Assembly (NCBI GenBank): GCA_951394405.1
Contig: OX596335.1
Coordinates: forward strand, 3,100,001-3,164,000
Direction of reading: 5' to 3'
Length of the DNA: 64,000 bases
Source: Coprinellus micaceus
Lineage: Eukaryota; Basidiomycota; Agaricomycetes; Agaricales; Psathyrellaceae
Below are positions 11,312 to 22,029 of the stretch, piece by piece. The position numbers were made by a program, and so were the translations under genes. The notes under the pieces are model-generated. The model was given only the letters and a program-made list of their open reading frames with translations. It ran no database searches and was not told the origin of the DNA. The first letter of the stretch is position 1, and every line of letters begins with the position of its first letter.

Positions 11312-13649
11312 ATGGCATGCCCTTGAAATTTCTCAGTCATGTCTACGAGTCTGACGTTCATTTTGTAGGCTCCTCCGAAAAGAAATCCGAATCCCAGTGG
11401 TCTCGGTCGGGCCATCATCAACAAAAAGATTAAGGACCATCAGAAGGCGCAGGCCTCTCCTCTGGTGAGCGTCTATTGGGCGAGAGTGGAGCCTAAGCCC
11501 TGACACTCAGTATCAATATAGTTCTCGGTCGATCTCGACTCAAATCGGTTGAAGTCTGTGACACAAGAGGGGGATCTCGATGCCTTTTTCAACACCGCTC
11601 AGCTCGCCGGGACAGATTTCACTGCTGGTACGAGGACCAAGTCTACGACCCATCAACGGCATGCTGACATTGCCGTGCTCAGAACGGAGAAACGTTAAAG
11701 TTATTAACCAGGCCGCACCCTCTACACAGAATCCCTATCTACTGAGCGCAGCGGAGGAAGCCAAGTTATTGCAGGAGCAAAAGGCGAACGAGGAGCGGCT
11801 CAGGGTACCCAGACGACCCGCTTGGATAAGAGGGATGAAACATGAAGAGTTGGATCAGAAGGAGAAGGCTGCATTCCTTGAATGGCGTCGGAGCATAGCT
11901 CAGTGGGTACCCCTCGTCCCCCTTCACCTTCCTCGATACTGAAAAAAACCGCTATCCAGACTCCAGGAAGGAGATGATTTCCTCCTCACGCCATTCGAAC
12001 GAAACATTGAGGTCTGGAGGCAACTCTGGCGCGTAGTAGAGAGGTCGCATCTGGTCGTACAAATTGTCGATGCCAGAAATCCTCTCCGGTTTAGGTGTAA
12101 AGATCTAGAAGATTATGTGAAGGATGTTGAAGGAAGTGAAGGCGAGGCCGGCTCAGGACCTGGAAAGCGAAGGAATATGTTGCTCATCAACAAGGCTGAC
12201 CTTCTGACGGCGGAGCAGAGGTACATTCTCATTCCATAGCTGACTGACCCAGTCATTTACTCCCAATTACAGGAAACATTGGGCCAACTACTTCGACGCA
12301 CAGGACATTAAATATGCTTTTTACTCGGCTGCCCTTGGAATCGCTATTCAAGAAGCAAGGAAAGAGACCGAAGAAGCCTTGGAGAGAGCCGCAGAAGAGA
12401 AGGAGGATGAAGACAAGGAAGAGGAAGCCGTCGAACCTCTGGAAGACCGACCCAAAATCACGATGATTGCTGACGATGAGGATGAAGATGTCTCAGACCC
12501 ACGGATTAAGATCCTTTCCGTCCCAGAGCTAGAGGAACTCTTCGTTCGAAACGCTCCCCCACTCTCGGGTATGACGTGGTTCACACATTCCACACGGCCA
12601 TTTGTTTACGCCGATGCGCATAGATTTTCACGACCAAAGCGGAAAGCCCCCTACCAAGCTCTCCATCGGTCTTGTCGGATACCCCAACGTCGGAAAGTCC
12701 AGCACCATCAACTCACTTCTTGGAGAAAAGAAAGTCAGTGTCTCATCAACGCCGGGCAAAACGAAGCACTTCCAGACCATCAACCTCTCAGACTCTATCA
12801 CCCTCTGCGATTGCCCTGGTCTCGTGTTTCCCCAATTCGCCACCACCAAGGCGGATTTGGTCTGCGACGGTGTCCTGCCCATCGACCAGCTGCGAGAGTA
12901 CATTGGCCCCGCTGGCTTGGTTGTCAAGAGGCTTCCTCGTGAAGTCATTGAGGCTACCTACGGTCTGATCATCAGAGTGAGGGAGAGCGAAGAGGGGGGA
13001 GACGGTAAAGTCAGGCCTGACGATTTCCTCCAAGCCTATGCCAGTGAGCATTTCCACATCCGTTACCCTTTGACCCAACGCCGATTCTGTTTTGCTCCTA
13101 GTCGCACGGGGCTTCACTAGGGCAGGTCAGGGTAACCCCGACGAGGCTCGCGCCTCACGGCATGTCCTGAAGGACTATGTCAACGGCAAACTTCTATACT
13201 GTCACGCGCCCCCAACCGTGGAGGAGAATATTTTCAACGAGGAGACGCACAGACGCCAGCTCTTGCGAGTATCAGGCAAGAAGCGCGCACCGCTGACCCG
13301 TGTTGGGAAGAATGCAGACACCTACATTACCCCCACTTTGGCGAACGCAGACGGATCGCGACCAGCCATGGGCAAGAAATCAACTGCCATCGACGACGCC
13401 TTTTTTGAGAGGCAAGGCGTTGCCCCTCGGCCATTTGTTGCTGGATCAAACAAGAATAACCAGGAGTTCTCAAGAGCTACCTTCTACCCGAACCAAGTCG
13501 TGGTCGGAAATGACGGCAGGCCTCTGACAAGCCAACAAGCGCGCCTTCAATCTATGCTGCAGACTGTCGACAGTGGGAGCAGCAAAAAGCACCACAAAAA
13601 GCCCAAGAAGGGCAAGCAAAGAAGTGGAAAGGGTTACGATCTCGAGTGA
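11312..13649 (+). CDS. LSG1: Large-subunit GTPase Lsg1 (circularly permuted GTPase)
   Basis: Lsg1 is the cytoplasmic YRG/HSR1-type GTPase that releases Nmd3 from pre-60S ribosomes. The G motifs come in permuted order: G4 LINKADLL near 12185, then G1 GYPNVGKSSTIN near 12675, a G2 region (STPGKTKHFQT) and G3 DCPGLVFP near 12810. The start of the mature protein (PKRNPNPSGLGRAIINKK) fits the family. The C-terminus is a basic Lys-rich tail ending KGYDLE. An acidic insert (12380-12500) lies between G4 and G1, as in orthologues. The start is unusual: ATG 11312 in a CCACCACC context appears to be a 3-nt coding exon followed by a GC-AG intron (11315-11368), giving MAPPKRNP. Confidence 0.92.
11315..11368 (+). 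other. Candidate GC-AG intron directly after the LSG1 start codon
   Basis: A donor GCATGC immediately follows the ATG at 11312-11314. The acceptor TTTTGTAG ends at 11368. The length is 54 nt, typical of this locus. Reading through gives M-A-C-P-stop, so the intron or an upstream exon is required. Splicing keeps a G after the ATG and yields MAPPKRNPNPSGLGR. Confidence 0.6.
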
Positions 13650-13842
13650 TTTGCGAGAAATATTTTCGCTGTCGTGTAATGTAGTGCTCCTCGCTGCCCT
13701 CATAGATTGGTTCAAGTCCTCGATCATTTATGCGTGACTTTGTTGATAAGTAAGGGCTTTGGATCAGCCTTCGCCGACAGGGGCCCCTCCTCTTTCATTC
13801 AGCTTCCTATCCCCCCTTCTTGGACACTCACCTACCTCCGCC

Positions 13843-15979
13843 ATGTCGAGAACATTCTCTCAGATTGCCGCTCCTCCGCCTAAGCCCGCGGACGTATGCG
13901 CGAAGTTAGTGACGACTTGTGAGGGCCGTAGAGAAGGTTCGGAAATTTCGTGAATGGAAGGCCTCCGTCGAGATTGACACGCTTTTCCCCTTTCAAATCC
14001 AGCTCTGCTCCTCGACCTCGTACACCCTGTGATAATCGGAAGGAATCCTCAGCTATGGTGAGCAGCGGCCGTACCTGCCTACTTATTGAGATATCTTGAT
14101 GTGTGATGAGTACAGCTCGTACCTGGTGGAGGACAATCACATTTCCGGCGTTCATTGCAAGCTATATGCGTGCGGTTTCTCTTATAATAACCTTCTCGAG
14201 GGTAGGCCTTTACAATGGGGTGCAGCGTACGCTCACCGTCAGGAGGCGTTATTGTCTCGTGTCAAGTATTGCACGTTCTATCACCCAAGTCATGTTGGTA
14301 ACTCACCATCCGCCCACTCTGGTCCTCTCGTAGGACCTCTCTCGAAACGGAATCACTCTCAACGACCAACCAATTCGGAAAAGCGCGTTCATTGTCATGC
14401 ATGGGGACGTCATTGGCCTTCCAAACTCGCAAAGTGCCTCTGTTCCCTCACATACGACGACGCGTCGCGCTGATTGAGGACCCACAGCATTCGTCTGTCA
14501 CCATGTCATGAAAGGGACACCCGAGAAGATAAGCTTGTTCGATCCAACCCAGCCCAATACTCAGACTCCTCATCAAAAGCAAATCGGCCGATACAAGGTC
14601 ATGTCGCATTGCTTAGGAACGGGTTCATTTGCTACCGTCCATCTCGCATTCGACCCCATGAACCACAAACAGGTCGCTTGCAAGAGCATCAGGACGAGGA
14701 GGCAACACGAGATCAAGCAAGTCATGAAGGAGGTGAGGATCCTGATGACTCTGAAGCACGTAAGTCGCGAATTCGCCCCTTGTTCGCCCCAGTATTTCCT
14801 TGCCAGAACCACTGAGGATACCATCAGCCGAACATCAACGAAATTCACGACACTGAGGAGCCGGACGATGGATTCATGTTTGAGATTTTCTCTGCGTTCT
14901 CTTTTACTTGACGACGCTAACATCCTTTTTGTTTTTCACTGAAGCCACATCTTCCTACAACTCTGCACCGGCGGCGACCTCTTCACATACATCTCCACCT
15001 CGAACGCCCGAAACCATCGCCTCTGTGAGGCTGAAGCCAAGTACATCATGTTCCAGCTTCTAAAGGCACTGGAATACCTCCACCACAGGCACATAGCGCA
15101 TAGAGGTACGTCACCTCCCTTCCATTACCTCAAAGACGCCTTTCATCGGAATGATGGTCCGTTCTCTGCATAGACTTGAAGGGAAGTCCACCTTCCAAAT
15201 CGGGCTGTGCGCCAAAACCTGATGTTTCTAACCTTTCTGTGCGATTCAGCCGGAGAATATATTGCTCTACGCCCCAGGCTCGTATCCGAGGATCTTAGTC
15301 GCAGACTTCGGCCTCGCGAGGCCCAACTCCTATCAGGAGACGCTCAACGTGTGTGGGACGGTGTCGTACCTGCCGCCTGAAGGAATTCTGGCTTTGGATA
15401 ACAAGCACCTCGGTTATGTTGGGTGCGTCTTCCCTTATAATCGGTATTCAAGGCTGTGTGTGCGAACACTTACTCGTCACGCAGGATGCCTGCTGATTGT
15501 TGGAGTGCAGGGGTGATTTTGTACATCATGATATGGTAGAGCCTTGGCATTTCGCTCGGACATCTGATTGGTTGCTGATCTCGTTCCAGCGGCTCTCACC
15601 CATTTGACAACGGCTCATTGTATGAACCGTCGTCGTATTGGGGCGGTTCTAGGTCAGACAATGAGGAAAGTCAATTCTGCTCTCAAGCAGAGACCCAATC
15701 CCGACTGAAAGCGAGGATCGTCGATGGTCGCCTGGATTTTGGATATTACCCTTGGCACGACATGTTAGAAGGTGAGAATTGCTTGATGTGGCAGTCCTCG
15801 TGCCCATGTAGGAGCTAAACTGCGGACCTTGTTCAGTTCGTTCTCTCGTGGAAGCACTGTTAGTCCGCGATCCAGCCCGTAGGGTGACCGTGGAGGGCGC
15901 GCTCCAGCACCATTGGATATCATCAGAGTTGGAGGATTTGAAAGGAGTATACCGACAAAGGATATTGAATTCAGCCTAG
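13843..15979 (+). CDS. FHA-domain Ser/Thr kinase, Chk2/Cds1/Mek1 type
   Basis: This family acts in DNA-damage, replication or meiotic checkpoints: the FHA domain binds phosphothreonine and the CAMK-type kinase phosphorylates repair and cell-cycle targets. FHA residues are present across exons at about 14000-14420: VIIGRNPQL, then ISGVHCKLYA, then DLSRNGITLN and HGDVIGL. The kinase domain follows: glycine loop LGTGSFATVHLAFD near 14620, ACKSI (ATP lysine), GGDLFTYIS, HRD-LK-PENILL and DFGLARP. The APE position reads YLPPEGIL, and CWSAGVILYIM follows. The stop TAG is at 15977-15979. ATG 13843 begins MSRTFSQIAAPPP. The intron between DLK and PEN has no GT donor (see 15174-15249), so full function is uncertain. 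Whether it is Chk2 or Mek1 cannot be settled here. Confidence 0.82.
15174..15249 (+). other. 8-nt micro-exon (DLK of the catalytic loop) plus intron with 5' GG
   Basis: An acceptor CATAG ends at 15173. Exon 15174-15181 (ACTTGAAG) completes D-L-K of HRDLKPEN. The following intron must start at 15182 and end in GATTCAG at 15249 so that PENILL continues in frame. Its first bases are GGAAGT where GTAAGT would be canonical. A CTAAC branch point lies about 18 bases before the acceptor. The only nearby GT (15186-15187) would shift the frame. Confidence 0.75.
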
Positions 15980-16103
15980 ATGAGGCAACGGTTTTTGCAC
16001 GATAGTTGTTATATTTGGCTTATAGTCCAACCTGGAAACTTCTTCCGTTCCGTTTCAGATCGTCACACCTTCAGGAAATTGGCATGGACTGAAGGTTCCC
16101 AAG

Positions 16104-17284
16104 TCAGATACACGACCGACACGATGACAAAGAACCGGTCTTACAGTGGATGTGGTCTCCCGCAAAAGTCGAGATCTGTAGATGGCCGAGTTAGCGAATG
16201 GTGAGTAAGACTTGAGGTACGCACGAAGTAGTAGCTGTGGTCGTAATCGGCTTGGCTTCTCACGCGAACCTGAACCCCGTCGTCGTAACCAGCATCGTGC
16301 GCAGCCTTCAGGAAGTTCTCGGGCAGGAGTTGTCCCTGCTTGTAGAAGTTGTCACCTGTTCCCTGTAGACCCCATGTATCAGCAATATTGGTCTGGGGCC
16401 AGTGAATGGTAACGTGCATAGTCGACGAGGATATGGAGCGGGCCCTTGTGCTGGGTGATCAGCTCTGTCGCATCGTAATTCTTGGCCCCCTCCTCCACGC
16501 CCCCATCAAGGTATCCGCTGAAGGCCTTTTCTCCCCATGGGCATTTAGAGGGATTAGCAATGGGGGCAAAAGCCGAGGCCGAGCGATACTGTTTCGACTT
16601 CGAGGATAGATAAAGCACAAGGGCCCCATGGCCACCCATACTGTGTCCAAAGATAGACTGCCGGGTGGTGTCCTAGAGAAATTAAGGTCGAGCTTACTAA
16701 ACGTATTAGGGCGTGTCGGGAGAGTATGACAAACGATAGGTAGTCCCGCGGCCTTGATGACCTCCGGAAGTTCGGTCGTGATGTGCGTATACATGTTGTA
16801 GTGCTTGCTGTACTCCGGCTTGGTTGCGTTCACATAGAATCCAGCTCCGGTTCCAAAATCCCATGAGTCTTCCTCGCCGGGGGCACCGGCCCCACGGGGA
16901 GAGGTATCCGGGAAGAGGATGGCGAGGCCTTGGGCAGAAGCTACGCCGAAGAATCCACCCTTCTGGGCACTGTTATATTGGTGGCGTAAATCGGGTGGTG
17001 GATTACTGCAGGGGATGGGGGTGATTGCCTACCCATTGTCTTCCGTGCAAGTGAGGCCAGCGAGGTAAACGAGTAGGGGTGCTTTGGCTCCGTTTCTGAG
17101 AAGGGGAATGAAGAGGTTGAATTGAGCGTCCAGGTCGCCGAGGGCAGCAGACTGGGAGATAACGATTGGCGATCCTCGTTCCATAGCGATGACGTTCCTG
17201 TTAGGGGCTTACTTTGAACTTGTATTTGATCAGTTCTCCCTCGAAGACTTTGGAGGACGACAACTTTTCGATGGGGCCAGCCAT
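16104..17284 (-). CDS. S-formylglutathione hydrolase (esterase D family)
   Basis: It hydrolyses S-formylglutathione to formate and glutathione, the second step of glutathione-dependent formaldehyde detoxification in the cytosol. The protein starts [19 protein letters not shown]. It carries the oxyanion region [15 protein letters not shown], the nucleophile elbow [34 protein letters not shown] and the catalytic-His segment DYDHSYYF. The last intron uses donor GTGCGT after YYF and acceptor CTACAG, so the end reads [11 protein letters not shown] and stops with TGA at 16106-16104. That ending fits the family better than reading through. The length is about 285 residues, normal for the family. ATG 17284 is the first start before the conserved N-terminus. 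Confidence 0.9.
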
Positions 17285-17673
17285 AGTGCTTGTGAGGTTG
17301 GTATTGGCGATTACACAGAGGGTCTGGACGTGGTGAGAGAGTGAAGCACTGTAGAACGTTTACCAGACTCTCCACCGTTCTATTTCGGGCCTCGACGTCG
17401 ATGTTTCTATCATCACGTGAAGAAACAAGAGAATCCGTATTCCATCGATTGGTCGGGTATCGGCTGGACAGTTCGAGTGAGATCGGAAGAATACACGCAG
17501 GAACCTGCTACACCACAGTGGGGTCACTCCGAGTCACCATCGTTTCAAGCCAGAACAGAGCTGACGGCGTTCGCCCAATTGCCGCCAGACTTTGCGGGTG
17601 ATTGGCAGTGCTGCGATCAGTCCTCAAAGGCAAACACGCAAGCGCCGAGAGGACTCTCGCACCGACCTTCATC

Positions 17674-18852
17674 ATGCAATTCGTCCTGCAGACGGGATCG
17701 TCCCATCTGCCACCTCCAGCTTACTCACAGCTGAAGCGTGGCAGACCCAGCGATGTATTCAAATTCAACACTTCACAAGCTCCCAAGTTGCCGCCCATAA
17801 ACGACATAGACATTCTGCTGCAAGTCTTCACACACCCATCCATTAGTCGGAACTCGAGGGATCGGATGGATACTGGGGAGGAGGCCTATTGTGACAACGA
17901 GAGGCTTTCGTTTCTTGGGGAACTAACACTGGACTCTGCCGTGACGGACGTGCTCTTCAGGCATCGGCCAACGCTTCGAGCGGAGCAGATCGTGGTAAGT
18001 TCGGTCGAGGTGTGCTTGATCTGGTGCTACTAACTCGTATGCACAGGAGAAGAGGACGGAAATACTCTCGGATGAGAACTTTGACGACTGGGTTACGCAT
18101 TATCGACTGCTACGGAAGCTTCGCTGTGACCTTGACCTTCGTTCGTCGTACTCGATCAACAAGCCTCAGGTGAGTCCATTTCGTGCCGTGTGTCGTGGTC
18201 ATGAGGACTCATTATGGCCACGCAGGAAACTCGTGCCATCTTCCACGCTTACGTGGGTGGACTTTACATAGATTCAGGTTCAGACGGTGTATACAAGTGG
18301 ATTCAGCCATTACTCGCTCAATACTTGAATCCCCGTGTCGAGCCTCCCGAGGAAGCGATGCTGGTGTCTGAAAAGTCCCCTCCCTCGACTCGCACTGTGA
18401 CGCCTCCTCCCCTGAAGAAGGTGAAGGCTGAACCTATGTCTGTTGAGCCGGCGTCGCCTCCTCCCCCTCCACCCATATTCTTTGGGGCAGCCCCTCCGCC
18501 CTCCCCTGGACCGGCACGACCGCCGCCGCCGCACCTGCAGGCGCCCGTGCCCCGGGTGAATCCTTTAGCGCCTGCTCAACCCACGCTGCCTTTCCTGCCG
18601 CTGTTCAACCAGACGGCGGCGCAAAGGCGGGTGTCGGTGGAGTATAGTGCGCAGTTCACGGGGCCCTCGCACGCTGGGACGTGGGTGGTGAGGTGCATCG
18701 GTACGTGCGGATTGACTTGTCGAGGCAGTGCAGGGCTGATGGAAAGCAATGCAGTGAATGGGATTCCGAAAGGAGAGGGCAATGGAAGCAGTAAGCAGAC
18801 GGCCAAGGAGGAGGCAGCGCGGCGTGCGTTTTACTCGATGGGGTGGACGTGA
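17674..18852 (+). CDS. RNase III-like domain plus dsRNA-binding domain, probably non-catalytic
   Basis: The N-terminal half aligns with the RNase III fold: FTHPSIS, then the signature region NERLSFLGELTLDSAVTDVLF, then IFHAYVGGLYIDSG. A proline-rich linker (about 18390-18600) leads to a C-terminal double-stranded RNA-binding motif. That motif begins VSVEYSAQFTGPSHAGTWVV and ends SSKQTAKEEAARRAFYSMGW, the usual K-x3-A-x2-A-A helix. Canonical NERLEFLGD is NERLSFLGE here, and the second acidic pair (D-x2-E in ADxxEA) reads A-x2-H. Double-strand cleavage is therefore unlikely, and a dsRNA-binding or structural role (compare mitoribosomal mL44-type proteins) is possible. ATG 17674 is the first ATG in frame. 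Confidence 0.75.
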
Positions 18853-19620
18853 CACGCCACAGCTCTGTTATAATCGACGGCCATAGAGTTGACAAGGGAT
18901 GATGCATCAGGGCCGGAGTAAACAGTTCTTCATATTCAACCTTTCGATTGTAATGTAACATGAGGCGAACCTCCGTTCTAATGTCAAGTTAGTCACAGAG
19001 AGACGGTACACCTGAATCACTTACTTCCAATCGTCAGGGATACCAGATTCATGGCTATTAGGGTTTTCAGCTGTATCAATACATTGTTAGTATACCATGT
19101 GTGCAAGACAGTGGCGGGGACCCACCGCCTTTTTCTCAGTCTCAGTTAACTCGACCACAGCCAGATGTTTGAAGTATCCACAAACATGCCGAGCATGGAG
19201 CCCAACCCACTTGAGCCTATCTGAACCAACGGTGTAAGTACTTCGCAGATGTTGAGAAGCGTTGGTGCCGTTGATGAACATATTGGCAATGGCGATTCCA
19301 CTAGGGTTGTAGTCGGTGACCAGGAGAATGGGGACAGTTGGATTGCACTCTGCCATGACCTTGACAGTACGCAAAATCGCACGATCTGGGGCTCCTATGG
19401 GATTCAAGGCCACGGTGTCAGAGGAACATGTTGGTAAGGTGAGCGTGCAGATAAATTCACAGAAAGGCCCACTATGGAACCGTCCACGAACGGACTGTTA
19501 GCCATCCCTAGCCGACAGAGTGGATCGAATGAAGCGCGGGCTTCATAGATAACAACCGCCTTCACGTCGCTGCGGAGGGTGACATGCTTGACCCATGAAT
19601 AGGGTGGGACGAGTGAGGGC
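18656..19620 (-). pseudogene. SPO11/TopVI-A-like Toprim region, 5' part not found
   Basis: Read on the minus strand, successive segments match the Toprim half of Spo11, the meiotic double-strand-break protein. They are VKAVVIYEARASFDPLCRLG (Toprim Glu at 19544-19542), GAPDRAILRTVKVM (GYPDxxTR region), ILLVTDYNPSGIAIANMF (DxDP-G region, Asp codon 19314-19312) and RLKWVGLHARHV. Next, joined by canonical introns, come GIPDDWK and TEVRLMLHYNRKVEYEEL, matching the WxxEL-ML-x-RKAEIE end. The second Toprim acid is Asn (codon 19308-19306), and YKYGS is not conserved. I could not find the winged-helix domain with the catalytic Tyr; upstream lies a repeat island. The frame stays open to 18656, overlapping the convergent gene. 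It may be a decayed or highly divergent copy. Confidence 0.5.
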
Positions 19621-19749
19621 TGGATGATAGTAGATGATGGGCTACGTGAATGCAGGGCGAGCCAATATTTTTGACTTACGCAGTCATTGTCAAAGGTAAG
19701 TTGGAACGCCTTTCCCTCATGCGTCAGACAGTCAAATACTGCACCAGCT

Positions 19750-22029
19750 TAGTGACACCAACCTTTGGAAATGGATTAGCGTGTGTTGTTGATATGGCCC
19801 ACTCCAAAGAAAATGGGGCTTCCGACGCCGAGCATAATGGGATCGGTGTTGAAGCCCAGTGAGATCCCCCTTGTGCCCCCCCAGGCTCTCCCAGGCTCTC
19901 CCGTGGAAATTTGAAACATTGGAATTTCCGTTGGAGGCCCTGGCAGAGCCTGGCTCCGTCAAATATTTGGGACTATAAACTTGGCCCATGGGGCTCTCTC
20001 ATGGTCTCCTATGCCCAGTGAGAACGCCGGTCGATGGTACTAATCGAGAACATATTCTAGTCGTGATCTTAACCCATCGGGGCGATTCCGATTCTCGTCG
20101 ATCCCGAGCGGTTAGCTACTTGGATCTTGGCCACTTCCGGTAGCTCACAATCAGGCCAAGTAGATCGTAGTCGCAAGCCAATGAAACCATTTATTATACT
20201 GTACAATATATGGCGGCAAATACAATGGAAATCAAGTGAGAGAGGATGATGAAGAGTACTCACCGGAGTGAGCACAGGGCAGGACTACAGGAGGCCACTA
20301 TAGCAGCTTTTGAGAGCGGTGGGGCTACAGGAACAAGAGCATATGAGTAAATCGTGGTTGGAACAGGTTTCGGGGTTCTGTTTAAGGCTCACCTGGTGAT
20401 AATGTACACGAGCAGATGACGGAGTGTGTGGATTGAAGGCGTGGAGGGAAGTGACGGGGAGGCCCAATACATGAGATTTGGATGACACGCGACTCAGCTA
20501 GAAGGAGCGTACCTTATGAACTACCCGCCTTGAAGGAAACTGACACTACGACCCCGAGCATGCCCGATGGTGCCAAGTGGGCAGCCCCTGCTGAGCGATT
20601 GTGACGAGCCAGGCCTGCGATGTTTGGATCTAGTCATACCTAACAAGGCCTGACTAGTAGCTACAGGTGCAAACGGAGGGGGGTTGGTTGAGCTTGCTTC
20701 TGCGAGAAGTGGCCTGTGGAAGGGGGTACGATGGTGGTAGGGGAACAAGTTAGACTGCAGACAACAAGTTCCTCTCGGGCGCAATTTAAATCGGAACGCG
20801 AGGTCGTTTGTATTGTATGTAAACATTGTAAACTGAGGCTATACAGCTTTACTGGCATATAACTGCCAAAGGGGCGCCCACAAGCGTAATTTAGAATGAT
20901 CTGAGGAGAGCGAATGAAAACCCGGTGGTGGCCAAACCGAGCTTGACGGTTGATGGCGATTCTGCGCGATTCGCCACATTTCGAGGAGGGGCTCGGCGAT
21001 TCTCATTGATTGGCCATTTCTGGCACCGATTGGCGTTCTCACTGGGTCCTATGGCTTCGGTAATACGGCTGTAAACGTTGTAAACGGTATAGAAACCATA
21101 TCATACTTTCCATATCCGTTCGGTAAATTTAAATAATGTTATCGAAACAATATTGGGAATGATGGAAAAACTTCAATTTAGGGTCTAGATACTATCATAC
21201 TATTACACGGAGAGGTACATGTGGCGAACAGTATAAGAGGGAGCAAGGGGAAACTGCTCCTTCTCTCGCTAGAGCTCGCCTCCCACGCCGGCGGGGACCT
21301 TCGAGTTCATTGTTAGTGAGGGTCATCCGTTGGAAACTCGGAAGCAAGCGACGTACTTCAAGTTTGTGGGAGGGGACTTGGAGGTGACAAGTGTGATAGG
21401 GACTGTCATCGGGAGGTGAAGGAGGTGGGGACCTCGAGCAGTGGACCATTTAAGGAGCGCCGTGGGCTGGCTGACCGAAGATGTCAGCCACAGGTCGCCT
21501 CCTTCGTAAATGATGGGTTTGAATATCTTGTGGTTGAAATTCACAAGAGTATTGTCTGGGATATGGAATATGGAATAATGGGATATGGGAGTATTGTGTA
21601 TTGGGCAAGGGATATAGCTATATATCATATACGATGGCCAGTTGGCGATAAGTTTATCGAGTAAATTATGTGCAAACCGCGACAGGCCCTGGCAGCACCT
21701 TTTCTCACAGCCGCGATATCGAAAAACCTTGACAGAGCCTCAGAGAGCCTGGCTGCCCAAGCGAGGGTTCTCACTGGGGTTGAAGAGGATGGCGACGGCA
21801 TTGATAAAGTTAGCTGCTACTACGTCGGTCACCCAGATCTCCTTGTGCCTGCAGCGAGCAGATTGTAACGCGCCACTTTTACGGTACACGAGAGTGACCT
21901 CGAGCATGGTGTTAGTATGACATCAAGGCGGAAAAATACCAAGCTTTTACCAAGAATTCGAGCAGATTTCCTATAGACGTGAAATACTGGGACGGTCTTA
22001 CAAATACGCAGATACATGGCCAATAACAT
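19750..22029. repeat. Repeat-rich island with nested inverted repeats
   Basis: About 2.3 kb without a credible gene. The 15-mer cccagtgagaacgcc at 20014-20028 recurs inverted at 21032-21046. A related pair at 19855-19869 and 21765-21779 is also inverted, and each copy is followed by aggctctc-type runs. These give an outer pair about 1.9 kb apart and an inner pair about 1.0 kb apart. Short ORFs inside resemble no transposase I recognise. An AT-rich, ATATGG-rich stretch lies at about 21550-21640. The most likely reading is a decayed or non-autonomous DNA element. Confidence 0.5.
19881..19952. repeat. Imperfect 32-bp-arm palindrome
   Basis: The left arm (19881-19912) is two ccaggctctc units followed by ccgtggaaat. 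The right arm (19920-19952) reads back as an imperfect complement: aatttccgttgg, then aggccctggcagagcctgg. The spacer is only about 7 bases. A fold-back of this length suits a transposon end or a cruciform. Confidence 0.6.

Noticed and set aside
13700..13730. GGTTCAAGTCC as a tRNA B-box
   Set aside because: The stem does not pair and there is no cloverleaf around it.
17602..17673. Upstream extension of the RNase III-like gene
   Set aside because: It would need a TTG start; ATG 17674 is in frame and sufficient.
20069..20275. Minus-strand frame containing CRHILYSIINGF as a possible tyrosine motif
   Set aside because: No flanking similarity to the winged-helix domain and no splice path to the Toprim exons.
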